Assembly: GCA_030432655.1 (NCBI GenBank)
Contig: JAUILA010000001.1
Location: 310,001-374,000, forward strand
Reading direction: 5' to 3'
Origin: Bacteroidia bacterium
Lineage (GTDB): Bacteria > Bacteroidota > Bacteroidia > Cytophagales > Cyclobacteriaceae
Length of the DNA: 64,000 bases
Part shown: in pieces, positions 28,441 through 36,686 of the stretch
Layout of the letters: every line of letters starts with the position of its first letter
Position numbering within the stretch: position 1 is the stretch's first letter
Made by a program: the position numbers and the translations under genes
Notes under the pieces: generated by a model
Told to the model about the DNA's origin: nothing
The model's database searches: none
What the model saw: the letters and a program-made list of their open reading frames with translations, nothing else

Positions 28441-29622
28441 ACTTCCATTAACCGCCGCCAGCTGCTGCGCTCAGGTTTCCTGGCTGTCAGCGCTTGTTCT
28501 GTAATTCCGGCCTATTCCTGGGGCAGGAACCTCAAACATTTTGACCTCGATTCCAAAGGAAGGCTCATACACAGCCCTTTTCTGCGTGAATATACATTGC
28601 CTTTAAACCGCCATTTAAAAGATCCCGTTCTCAGACTGCATTCCAATGAGAATCCGTACGGACCGTCACCCAACGCAGTGGAGGCTGTCAGGGAGAATGC
28701 TCCCATGGGCAACTGGTATGCCTGGGATGCTGAGGATGAAATGAAAGAGATCCTGGCTGAAAAGGAAGGCGTTTCACCGGATCATATTATGATCACTCCC
28801 GGATCGACCCAGATTCTCCAGGATGCCGCGATTTTCTTTTTCAGGAATGGTGGTAACCTCGTATCAGCCGATCCGACTTTCATGACCATTATCCGTGTAG
28901 CCAGAACAGCGGGGGCGGAATGGAAAGCCATACCCCTTACCGATTCCTGGTCGCATGATCTTAAAGCCATGGAATCGGCCACGGATTCCAATACCCGGCT
29001 GATCTATGTGTGCAATCCGAATAATCCAACCGGATCACTTACCCCTGTGGAAGACTTGCTCACCTTCTGCGATAAAATGTCTTCCCGTGTCCCTGTGTTT
29101 GTGGATGAGGCCTATTATGAATTTCTTGAGCCGGGGAGTCAGCCAAGTATGGTCCGGCTGATTCGTCAGGGAAAGGATGTCATTGTGGCCCGTACATTTT
29201 CAAAGATCCATGGCATGGCCGGACTACGGATGGGATATGCGATCGGACAACCCAAAACCCTTGATACTATTCGTAATTATATAATTCAGGGAATGGGTGT
29301 TTCCATTACCTCCATGATGGCCGCACGGGCCAGTCTCATGGATAAGGACTTCCAGAATTTAGCGCGCACTAAAAATAAGGAAGCAAGGGATTATACACTG
29401 ACATCGCTCAGGTCAATGGGATATTCTCCGGTAGAGTCCCATACCAGTTTTATACTTTTTCCAATCCAGATGGAGGGTCAGACTTTCCTTTCAAAAATGA
29501 ATGCGTTGGGAGTGGGTGTGAGATCACTCGCTATTAACGAACAAACCTATTGCCGGGTAAGTATTGGAAAAATGGAGGAAATGGAACAGTTTATCACAGC
29601 CATTGATAAGGTGTTATCCTGA
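28435..29622 (+). CDS. Tat-signal-bearing histidinol-phosphate aminotransferase-like PLP enzyme
   Basis: The 395-residue fold type I aminotransferase resembles HisC: LHSNENPYGPSP (69-80), NPNNPTG (194-200), DEAYYEF (224-230) and the PLP lysine Lys257 in TFSKIHGMAGLRMGY. The N-terminus reads SINRRQLLRSGFLAVSACSVIPAYS, which fits a twin-arginine (Arg7-Arg8) export signal. Such a signal is strange for an amino-acid biosynthetic enzyme but is known in some HisC-like homologues. The enzyme may fold with PLP and act in the periplasm. It lies 62 nt after the cytochrome-propeller gene, with the hairpin across its start. Confidence 0.88.
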   Translation: MSTSINRRQLLRSGFLAVSACSVIPAYSWGRNLKHFDLDSKGRLIHSPFLREYTLPLNRHLKDPVLRLHSNENPYGPSPNAVEAVRENAPMGNWYAWDAEDEMKEILAEKEGVSPDHIMITPGSTQILQDAAIFFFRNGGNLVSADPTFMTIIRVARTAGAEWKAIPLTDSWSHDLKAMESATDSNTRLIYVCNPNNPTGSLTPVEDLLTFCDKMSSRVPVFVDEAYYEFLEPGSQPSMVRLIRQGKDVIVARTFSKIHGMAGLRMGYAIGQPKTLDTIRNYIIQGMGVSITSMMAARASLMDKDFQNLARTKNKEARDYTLTSLRSMGYSPVESHTSFILFPIQMEGQTFLSKMNALGVGVRSLAINEQTYCRVSIGKMEEMEQFITAIDKVLS

Positions 29623-29797
29623 TTTTCCAATCGCTGAACTTCAGAATGCTATTCATAAACAAGAGCCTGGAGAAGGTTATTGATGACCGAAAAATTCAAT
29701 TTTTTTCCAATGATGCCTGCTGCCGGCTTGCACCGAATTGAATGAACAATGATGATTTCACTGCGTTGTTATTTTTTGGTATAATACGCCTACCTCC

Positions 29798-30910
29798 ATG
29801 ATGAAAAGAAGAATATTGTTATGTCTGGCCTGCCTTGCCGGCAGTTTCAGTCTTGATGCACAGGATATCTTATCCCTGAACGCGTACTTTGATTCCTACA
29901 CCGCCTATTTCACCGACGACCTTCCTCTAAATGAATTTCAGCAGTTTACCACCGTTTCCCCGCGGGACAATCAGATAGGAATCAATGCCATGCAGCTCGG
30001 CGCCCGCCTGGATCATGAATTCGTCAGGGGAGCCATTACATTGCATTACGGAGATATTGCCAAGGCCACGTGGTCTGAAGAATTCCAGGCAATTCAGGAA
30101 GGGTGGGCCGGGATACGGGTTCTTGATGGTCTCTGGCTGGATGCGGGCTTCTTTGTCACCCATGTTGGAACCGAAAGCTTCCTCCCGAAAAACAATTTGC
30201 TTAGTTCGACTGCAGTAGCTACGTACATAGGACCCTTTTATCAGGCAGGGGCCCGCTTGTCCTGGGAGGGAAGTGAACGGTTTACCGCGGCCTTACATGT
30301 GATAAACGGATATAATCAGTTCCTGGACCGAAACAAAGCCAAGTCATTCGGAATCTCTTTCACGTATTCTTTTGACAATGACCTTGCGCTCACCTACACT
30401 AATATGCATGGGCGGGAATCAGAGGAGAATGCAGTTCGCGACCAATACTTGTCCTACCATAACCTGTACGGCAGCTGGACCTACGGCAGATGGCAACTGA
30501 TCGCCGGCGGGGATTACGCCTGGCAAACAAACTCGTCCCTGGATGATCCGGAGGAGGCAGCCAGGATGTTCAATTTCCTTACAACGGTCAGGTATGGATT
30601 TACGGATAAGTTGTCCGCCACCGGCAGATTTGAGGTCTACAATGATCCGGATGGGTTTCTATCCGGTACGTTTACGGAGGCGGGAGGAAATGCCGGCCTC
30701 GAAATGACCGGGTATACAGCAGGGGTGGAATATCGCCCGGCTGCAATCTCTTTTCTCCGGGCAGAAACGCGTTATATACGTACCCGCGACGGACTGGATA
30801 TCTTCACAGATGATGAAACATCCGGCAATGAACGCTGGGAATTTATGGTTACAATAGGAATTTACCTGGATAAGTATTCGCTGATCCGGTCAGCGGAGCC
30901 GAATCCTTAA
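29798..30910 (+). CDS. Outer-membrane beta-barrel protein, porin-like
   Basis: The 370-residue protein has a signal peptide (MMKRRILLCLACLAGSFSLDAQ) followed by alternating polar/hydrophobic strands with many aromatic residues. Examples are FGISFTYSFDNDLALTYTNMHG and GSWTYGRWQLIAGGDYAWQ. It ends in a strand close to the C-terminus (WEFMVTIGIYLDKYSLI), as in the Bacteroidota outer-membrane beta-barrel families that are often labelled putative porins. The transported substrate is unknown. Its 3' end overlaps the convergent SMP-30-like gene by 21 nt. Confidence 0.82.
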   Translation: MMKRRILLCLACLAGSFSLDAQDILSLNAYFDSYTAYFTDDLPLNEFQQFTTVSPRDNQIGINAMQLGARLDHEFVRGAITLHYGDIAKATWSEEFQAIQEGWAGIRVLDGLWLDAGFFVTHVGTESFLPKNNLLSSTAVATYIGPFYQAGARLSWEGSERFTAALHVINGYNQFLDRNKAKSFGISFTYSFDNDLALTYTNMHGRESEENAVRDQYLSYHNLYGSWTYGRWQLIAGGDYAWQTNSSLDDPEEAARMFNFLTTVRYGFTDKLSATGRFEVYNDPDGFLSGTFTEAGGNAGLEMTGYTAGVEYRPAAISFLRAETRYIRTRDGLDIFTDDETSGNERWEFMVTIGIYLDKYSLIRSAEPNP

Positions 30911-31909
30911 AAGCTGCGTGTGGGCCGTTACGTAAAGGAAATTTTCCGAAGCATCCAGTGTGCAGTTCGCCACCGCCTGGGGAACCTGAATTCTTCCGAG
31001 GACAGTACCATCAGGCCTGATAAACCATAGGCCTCCGTGACCTGTCGAAATTAAGGTGCCATCATCTGCCACTACCATTCCGTCCGACCCACCGGCGCCT
31101 TCAAAGAAGCTGGTAGGGTCAGCAAATATTTCGCCGTTCGTAAGGCTGTCTCCACTGATGGTATAGCGATACCAATAGGGGCGTTCGCGGTCAGAATTAC
31201 CTAAGTACAGGCTTTGGCCATCCGCACTGATTTCAATGCCGTTAGGCCGGGTGATACTGTCGATCTGAAGAAGGATTTCACCTTCCGGTGTAATCTTGTA
31301 TACACCCTGGAAGGGTAATTCCTTAGCCGGATCATCCATCTGTGATTCGAGGCCATACGGGGGGTCTGTAAAATAGACCGAACCATCGGCTGCCTGGACA
31401 AGGTCGTTCGGACTGTTAAACCGCTTTCCGTCGTACCTGGCAGCCAGTGTTTCAAATTGCGGTTGAGGATTATCCAGGGGAGCATTCATACGTGCCACCC
31501 GCCGGTCGCCGTGCTGACAGAGCAGCAGACGGCCCTCATTGTCAAGAATTAGTCCGTTCGACCCCATTTCACCGCCCCTTTCCAGGCTGTCGGTATACCC
31601 TGATGGGTTCAGGTAGGTGGTCAGGCCATTCGTTTCAGACCACGCATGGATCGTATTGGCGGGGACATCTGAAAAAAGGACCATTTGTTCATTCTCCAGC
31701 CATACCGGCCCTTCAGACCAGGTAAACCCTTCTGCGAGTATTTCGACTTCCGCAGAATCACCCACCCATTCCTGCAGGCGTTCATCAAATGAATCAACCG
31801 CAAAATAGAGAGAACTCTCTTTGGTTTCCTGGTTATTGGATTCCGGGGCCTGGTTGCATCCGGATACCATGAAAATGCTGCAAGCAAGAAAAGGTAAGAA
31901 TCGTATCAT
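30890..31909 (-). CDS. SMP-30/gluconolactonase-like lipoprotein
   Basis: The frame is open to 31999, but the ATG at 31909 gives a clean lipoprotein signal (MIRFLPFLACSIFMVSGC, lipid-attached Cys18) and is preferred; the protein is then 339 residues. The body is a six-bladed propeller of the SMP-30/Gluconolaconase/LRE family with WSEGPVW, RFNSPNDLVQAADGSVYFTDPPYG and RPNGIEISADG, covering the acidic and Asn metal ligands. Family members hydrolyse sugar lactones. It could process lactones made by periplasmic sugar oxidation, consistent with the neighbouring sugar-oxidation genes. Confidence 0.88.
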   Translation of the reverse strand: MIRFLPFLACSIFMVSGCNQAPESNNQETKESSLYFAVDSFDERLQEWVGDSAEVEILAEGFTWSEGPVWLENEQMVLFSDVPANTIHAWSETNGLTTYLNPSGYTDSLERGGEMGSNGLILDNEGRLLLCQHGDRRVARMNAPLDNPQPQFETLAARYDGKRFNSPNDLVQAADGSVYFTDPPYGLESQMDDPAKELPFQGVYKITPEGEILLQIDSITRPNGIEISADGQSLYLGNSDRERPYWYRYTISGDSLTNGEIFADPTSFFEGAGGSDGMVVADDGTLISTGHGGLWFIRPDGTVLGRIQVPQAVANCTLDASENFLYVTAHTQLLRIRLR

Positions 31910-32021
31910 AATGGATGTTTTACCGACAAGATAGAAAAAATTTAATTCGGGCAGCGAAGAATATAGCTGTCCGGTACCTGTCTGAAGGTGCTTTTTCATT
32001 AGATTTCAAAAAAAACTGGAA

Positions 32022-32933
32022 ATGAAACGCAACACAATTCTTATACTGGCAACGCTGATCCTGATACATCCGGTATTCTCCCAGGAACTGGCTGATTTGA
32101 GAGGCCCGCTTTCTGAGCTTTGTAAGTCAACGACGGGAAAAGCAGGCATTTTCGTCCTGGATCTGAATTCGGGCCAATCGGTGGAGGTAAATGCTGATAC
32201 ACTTTTTCCGACGGCCAGCATAGTGAAAATTCCGATCATGGTTTCCGTTATGGACCAGATAGCTCAGGGTAATTTGTCCTATCATCAGAAGCTGGTATAC
32301 GAAGATTCATTGCTTTATGCGGGGTCAGATATTCTTGGGTCATTTAAGACAGGGGAGGAGATCGCCCTTGACAAGGTGATGATGCTGATGCTTACCATGA
32401 GTGATAATACGGCGAGTTTATGGTTGCAGCACCTGGGTGGCACAGGAACTCATATCAATGAGCTTATGTCCGGGCTCGGGCTTGAAAATACACGAATGAA
32501 CAGTCGTACCCCCGGCCGGCAGTCTGACTGGGAAAAGTATGGATGGGGACAGACGACTCCCCGGGAAATGGCTGAACTTGTGACGGCCATCTGGAAAGGA
32601 GAGGTAGTGAGTCCTGCGGCATCGGAGCGCATGTTGCGAAATTTGAAACGAAATTACTGGGATACCGAGGCGCTCATGGTTTTGCCTCCCTACGTAAATA
32701 CCTTTTCAAAAAACGGCGCGGTATCAGCTTCCCGCAGCGAAGTAGTGCTGGTTAATGCCCCGAACAGCAATTATGTATTTTGTGTTATGACCGATCAGCT
32801 TGAGGATACCAGCTGGGAATACGACAATGCGGGGTGGAAACTGATCAGGCAGGTTTCAGCAATGCTTTACAGGCATTTTGAGCCCGATGATGAATGGGAG
32901 CCGGTCCTTGCGGCGGAGGAAAACTTCCGTTGA
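32022..32933 (+). CDS. Exported class A beta-lactamase-like serine hydrolase
   Basis: The 303-residue protein has a signal peptide (ending PVFSQ). The active-site motifs follow in class A spacing: Ser66-x-x-Lys69 (TASIVK), Ser127-Asp128-Asn129 (SDN) and Lys230-Asn231-Gly232 in place of KTG. I cannot find the usual ExxLN omega-loop with the deacylating glutamate. Without it the protein may not be an efficient antibiotic-degrading enzyme, and could be a D-Ala-D-Ala peptidase-like or ester-cleaving relative. It diverges from the SMP-30-like gene. Confidence 0.85.
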   Translation: MKRNTILILATLILIHPVFSQELADLRGPLSELCKSTTGKAGIFVLDLNSGQSVEVNADTLFPTASIVKIPIMVSVMDQIAQGNLSYHQKLVYEDSLLYAGSDILGSFKTGEEIALDKVMMLMLTMSDNTASLWLQHLGGTGTHINELMSGLGLENTRMNSRTPGRQSDWEKYGWGQTTPREMAELVTAIWKGEVVSPAASERMLRNLKRNYWDTEALMVLPPYVNTFSKNGAVSASRSEVVLVNAPNSNYVFCVMTDQLEDTSWEYDNAGWKLIRQVSAMLYRHFEPDDEWEPVLAAEENFR

Positions 32934-33111
32934 TGTATTCTCCGGTAAAATAAGTTAACCGCCTTTATAAAGAGGGACGGTCATCCTAAACAGCCAAAGT
33001 GTATTTTATTCTCAGGAATCCACTATATTGGCACTAATTTATGCGCCGGGATCATTCGTGATGCACAGAACCCGGAGCTGCGTTTAACAGAAGACAAAAT
33101 AACCAACCTCC

Positions 33112-35034
33112 ATGAAACGACTCAACCTGCTGGAAGAGACCCGCTACGAAAAATTACCTGTAACTGTTTTTAAAAATAAAGACATTGCTTCCAGAAAAGT
33201 CGCGGAACGAATAGCCGCGATCATACGAAAGAAACAGGAATCAGGTGAAATGGCCATTCTCGGGCTGGCTACCGGAGCCACCCCGGTTGGGGTTTATGAC
33301 GAGCTGGTCAGGATGCACCGGGAAGAAGGGCTGAGTTTCCAGAACGTGATCACCTTTAACCTGGATGAATACTATCCTATGCGTCCGACCTCCAGGCAGA
33401 GTTATGTGTATTACATGAATGATCAGCTTTTTAATCATATTGATATCAAGCCGGAGAATGTAAATATTCCTGACGGAACGCTGGAAAAGGATGAAATACA
33501 TGATTACTGCCTGCGCTACGAGCAGAAAATTACTGACGCCGGCGGACTGGACCTTCAGATACTGGGGATCGGGCGAACAGGACACATCGGGTTTAATGAA
33601 CCAGGATCGGCACCCAACTCCGGGACACGACTGGTAACGCTCGATGATCTGACCCGGCGGGATGCATCGCGTGATTTTGGAGGCAAGGAGAATGTTCCTA
33701 CGAAGGCAATTACGATGGGTATCGGAACGATATTCAAGGCCAGGGAAATAATCCTGATGGCCTGGAGCGGGAAGAAAGCACCCATCATTAATAAAGCAGT
33801 GGAAGGGTCTATGTCCAGTGATGTGCCGGCCACATTCCTGCAGAACTCGGACAATGTGGAATTTGTCCTTGATGAAGATGCAGCAGCCGAACTGACAAGG
33901 TTTGATACACCATGGCTGGTCAAGGATTGTGTATGGGATGCGGCCATGATCAAGAAGGCGGTGATCTGGTTGTCGAAAACCCTGGACAAACCGATTCTGA
34001 AGCTGACGGATGAGGATTATAATAATCACGGGATGGCGCAGCTTGTTGTTGATCAGGGTCCGGCCTATGATATTAATATTCATATTTTCAATAAGATTCA
34101 GCATACTATCACCGGATGGCCCGGAGGTAAGCCTAAGGCCGACGACTCGCAGCGCCCTGAACGGGCAGAACCAGCCAAAAAGCGTGTTATCATTTTCTCA
34201 CCCCATCCTGATGATGATGTGATATCAATGGGCGGTACATTTATCCGGCTGGTTGACCAGGGTCATGATGTCCATGTGGCCTATCAAACTTCCGGCAATA
34301 CCGCTATCTGGGATCATGACGTCCTTCGTTACATGGAATTCGCCATTGACTTTAACTCAAGTATCGGGGAGAATACATCGCACCTGGAGTCGCTGTACGA
34401 GGAGATGAGGAAATTCCTTGATAAAAAAGAGCCTAATGATATTGATATGAAGGAGATCCTGGATGTGAAAGGGTTTATCAGGAAAAGCGAGGCGATCGCC
34501 GGAGCGCGATACTGCGGATTGAGTGATGATCAGATTCATTTTATGAAGCTGCCATTTTATGAACGCGGGAAGGTGGAAAAGAATCCGGATACAGAGGAAG
34601 ATATACGTCTTACTATGGATCTGCTGCAGAAATACAAGCCTCACCAGGTATATGCGGCCGGGGACTTCGCGGATCCTCATGGAACGCATATAAAATGTTT
34701 TAAAATTGTGAACGAGGCGCTTCTCAGGCTGAGGGAAACGGAGGAATGGACGAAGGATTGCTGGCTGTGGCTGTACCGCGGGGCATGGCATGAATTTGAG
34801 ACACACGAAATTGAAATGGCCGTTCCGTTGTCACCGCAGGAGGTAATGCGTAAACGGCAGGCGATATTCCAGCATCAGTCGCAAAAAGATACCCCTGTAT
34901 TCCCCGGTGAAGACCAGCGTGAATTCTGGGTTCGTGCTGAGGAACGAAACCGGGAAACGGCAGTGAGCTATCATAACCTTGGATTCGCCGATTATGAGGC
35001 GATGGAAGCATTTGTACGCTGGAAATTTGATTAG
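33112..35034 (+). CDS. nagB: Glucosamine-6-phosphate deaminase fused to a LmbE/PIG-L-type domain
   Basis: The 640-residue protein has two parts. Residues 1-275 are NagB, with NLDEYYPM (catalytic Asp85) and GIGRTGHIGFNEPGS; this part makes fructose-6-phosphate and ammonia. Residues about 360-630 are a zinc-type LmbE/PIG-L fold (FSPHPDDDVISMGG, then GDFADPHGTH). The fusion is a known Bacteroidota form of NagB. The second domain's reaction is unproven, but its family removes N-acetyl groups from amino sugars, which would feed the first domain. It lies 14 nt before the cstA-like gene. Confidence 0.93.
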   Translation: MKRLNLLEETRYEKLPVTVFKNKDIASRKVAERIAAIIRKKQESGEMAILGLATGATPVGVYDELVRMHREEGLSFQNVITFNLDEYYPMRPTSRQSYVYYMNDQLFNHIDIKPENVNIPDGTLEKDEIHDYCLRYEQKITDAGGLDLQILGIGRTGHIGFNEPGSAPNSGTRLVTLDDLTRRDASRDFGGKENVPTKAITMGIGTIFKAREIILMAWSGKKAPIINKAVEGSMSSDVPATFLQNSDNVEFVLDEDAAAELTRFDTPWLVKDCVWDAAMIKKAVIWLSKTLDKPILKLTDEDYNNHGMAQLVVDQGPAYDINIHIFNKIQHTITGWPGGKPKADDSQRPERAEPAKKRVIIFSPHPDDDVISMGGTFIRLVDQGHDVHVAYQTSGNTAIWDHDVLRYMEFAIDFNSSIGENTSHLESLYEEMRKFLDKKEPNDIDMKEILDVKGFIRKSEAIAGARYCGLSDDQIHFMKLPFYERGKVEKNPDTEEDIRLTMDLLQKYKPHQVYAAGDFADPHGTHIKCFKIVNEALLRLRETEEWTKDCWLWLYRGAWHEFETHEIEMAVPLSPQEVMRKRQAIFQHQSQKDTPVFPGEDQREFWVRAEERNRETAVSYHNLGFADYEAMEAFVRWKFD

Positions 35035-35048
35035 GAATAAATTCAGGC

Positions 35049-36680
35049 ATGACTTTATTACCCATATTGATCATTTCGGCAATCGTACTTGTTACGGCGT
35101 ACTATACCTACGGCAACTTTGTGTCGCGCAAGCTGAAAATCAGTAATGATAATAAGACTCCGGCCCATACACGCCGGGACGGTATCGATTATGTCCCCAG
35201 CAAAGTACCTGTAGTTCTCGGGCATCACTTTGCCTCTATCGCCGGAGCCGGACCGATCGTCGGACCGATCATCGCCGTGACCTTCGGGTGGATTCCGGCG
35301 GTGATCTGGATTCTGGCCGGGGGAGTTTTTTTCGGAGCGGTGCATGACCTGAGCAGTATGGTGGCTTCCCTGAGACACCAGGGCAAATCGATCGGAATGA
35401 TCATTGAGAAGTACATCGGGATCACCGGCAAACGCTTATTCCTGGTTTTCAGTTTCGCCACACTCATATTGGTAATTGCGGTTTTTGTGGATATAATCGC
35501 CCGCACTTTTGTAAGCAACCCGGGTGTGGCCACCGCGTCCATCATTTTCATAGGTCTGGCCCTCCTGTTTGGATGGGTGAATAAATTAACCGGAAACCGT
35601 AAGGTTGCGTTTATCATTTTGTCAATAGTCGGAGTAATACTGATGTATGTGACCTCCTTTCTGGCAGTTCAGGTACCCATCACCCTGGGCTACAGTACCT
35701 GGGTCCTGATTCTGATGGCGTACGCATTTGTGGCGTCCGTGACTCCTGTTGCATTCTTACTTCAGCCACGCGATTATCTGAGCAGCTTTTTGTTATACGG
35801 ACTTATCATCTTCGGTGTGCTGGGCGTGGTAATTGTTAACCCTGAGATTAAAATGAGTTCCGAAATTCGCCTTCATTCAGAATCACTTGGTTACATATTT
35901 CCGGTTTTATTTGTGACCATCGCCTGTGGCGCTATCAGCGGATTTCATTCGCTGGTTTCATCGGGCACGACCTCTAAGCAGCTGAATAAGGAAAAGGATG
36001 CAAAGGCCGTTGGTTACGGGGGGATGCTGATTGAGTCCTTCCTGGCTATCTTGTCTGTTTGCGCCGTGCTGGTTATCAGCAGGCAGGATTACCTGGCTCA
36101 ATTATCAGAGGGTGGTCCCGTCACTATGTTTGCAGACGGACTCGGCGGGATTATTTCCGCTATCGGTGTTTCTCCGGATTTTGCCATCACATTTGTAGCC
36201 CTTACTGTTTCTGCTTTCGCGCTTACTACCCTGGACACCTGTACCCGCCTGGCACGATTTACTTTCCAGGAATATTTCGAACGCGAGGAAGCGGCGAAGA
36301 TACCGCCGGTAATGACCAACCGGTTCTTTGCCACCGGGATCGTGGTGGTGCTTTCCGTCCTTTTTCTATTGTCGGGAGAATTCACCACTCTCTGGCCGAT
36401 ATTCGGGTCTGCCAATCAAATGCTGGCTGCCCTTGCGTTGCTGGCCGTATCGGTTTGGCTGATCAAGGAGAATGTCAAACCGGCATTCGTGCTGATCCCC
36501 ACCTTTTTCATGTTCGTGGTCACCTTAAGTTCGCTGTTCCTGGTAGCTATTGATAACTTCGAGAAAGGCATTTACAGTTTGTCAATCGTTGCCGGCATCC
36601 TGTTTCTGCTGTCTGTTGTCCTGCTCTGGTTTGCAAGAACCAGCCTGCGCAAAGAACTTGAAATACCGGCAAAATCCTGA
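35049..36680 (+). CDS. cstA: CstA-family carbon starvation transporter (peptide/pyruvate)
   Basis: The 543-residue membrane protein has about 15 hydrophobic segments and the CstA signatures (GIDYVPSKVPVVLGHHFASIAGAGPIVGP near the N-terminus, and GAISGFHSLVSSGTTSKQL). Family members import peptides or pyruvate under starvation. It is shorter than E. coli CstA (about 700) but similar to many Bacteroidota members. It follows nagB closely and may be co-transcribed. Confidence 0.93.
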   Translation: MTLLPILIISAIVLVTAYYTYGNFVSRKLKISNDNKTPAHTRRDGIDYVPSKVPVVLGHHFASIAGAGPIVGPIIAVTFGWIPAVIWILAGGVFFGAVHDLSSMVASLRHQGKSIGMIIEKYIGITGKRLFLVFSFATLILVIAVFVDIIARTFVSNPGVATASIIFIGLALLFGWVNKLTGNRKVAFIILSIVGVILMYVTSFLAVQVPITLGYSTWVLILMAYAFVASVTPVAFLLQPRDYLSSFLLYGLIIFGVLGVVIVNPEIKMSSEIRLHSESLGYIFPVLFVTIACGAISGFHSLVSSGTTSKQLNKEKDAKAVGYGGMLIESFLAILSVCAVLVISRQDYLAQLSEGGPVTMFADGLGGIISAIGVSPDFAITFVALTVSAFALTTLDTCTRLARFTFQEYFEREEAAKIPPVMTNRFFATGIVVVLSVLFLLSGEFTTLWPIFGSANQMLAALALLAVSVWLIKENVKPAFVLIPTFFMFVVTLSSLFLVAIDNFEKGIYSLSIVAGILFLLSVVLLWFARTSLRKELEIPAKS

Positions 36681-36686
36681 ATCAGA

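Noticed and set aside
33241-34104. 287-residue frame antisense to nagB
   Set aside because: It lies wholly inside the well-supported NagB/LmbE fusion gene, has no recognisable domain and is rich in Ile, His and Arg as expected from an antisense frame.
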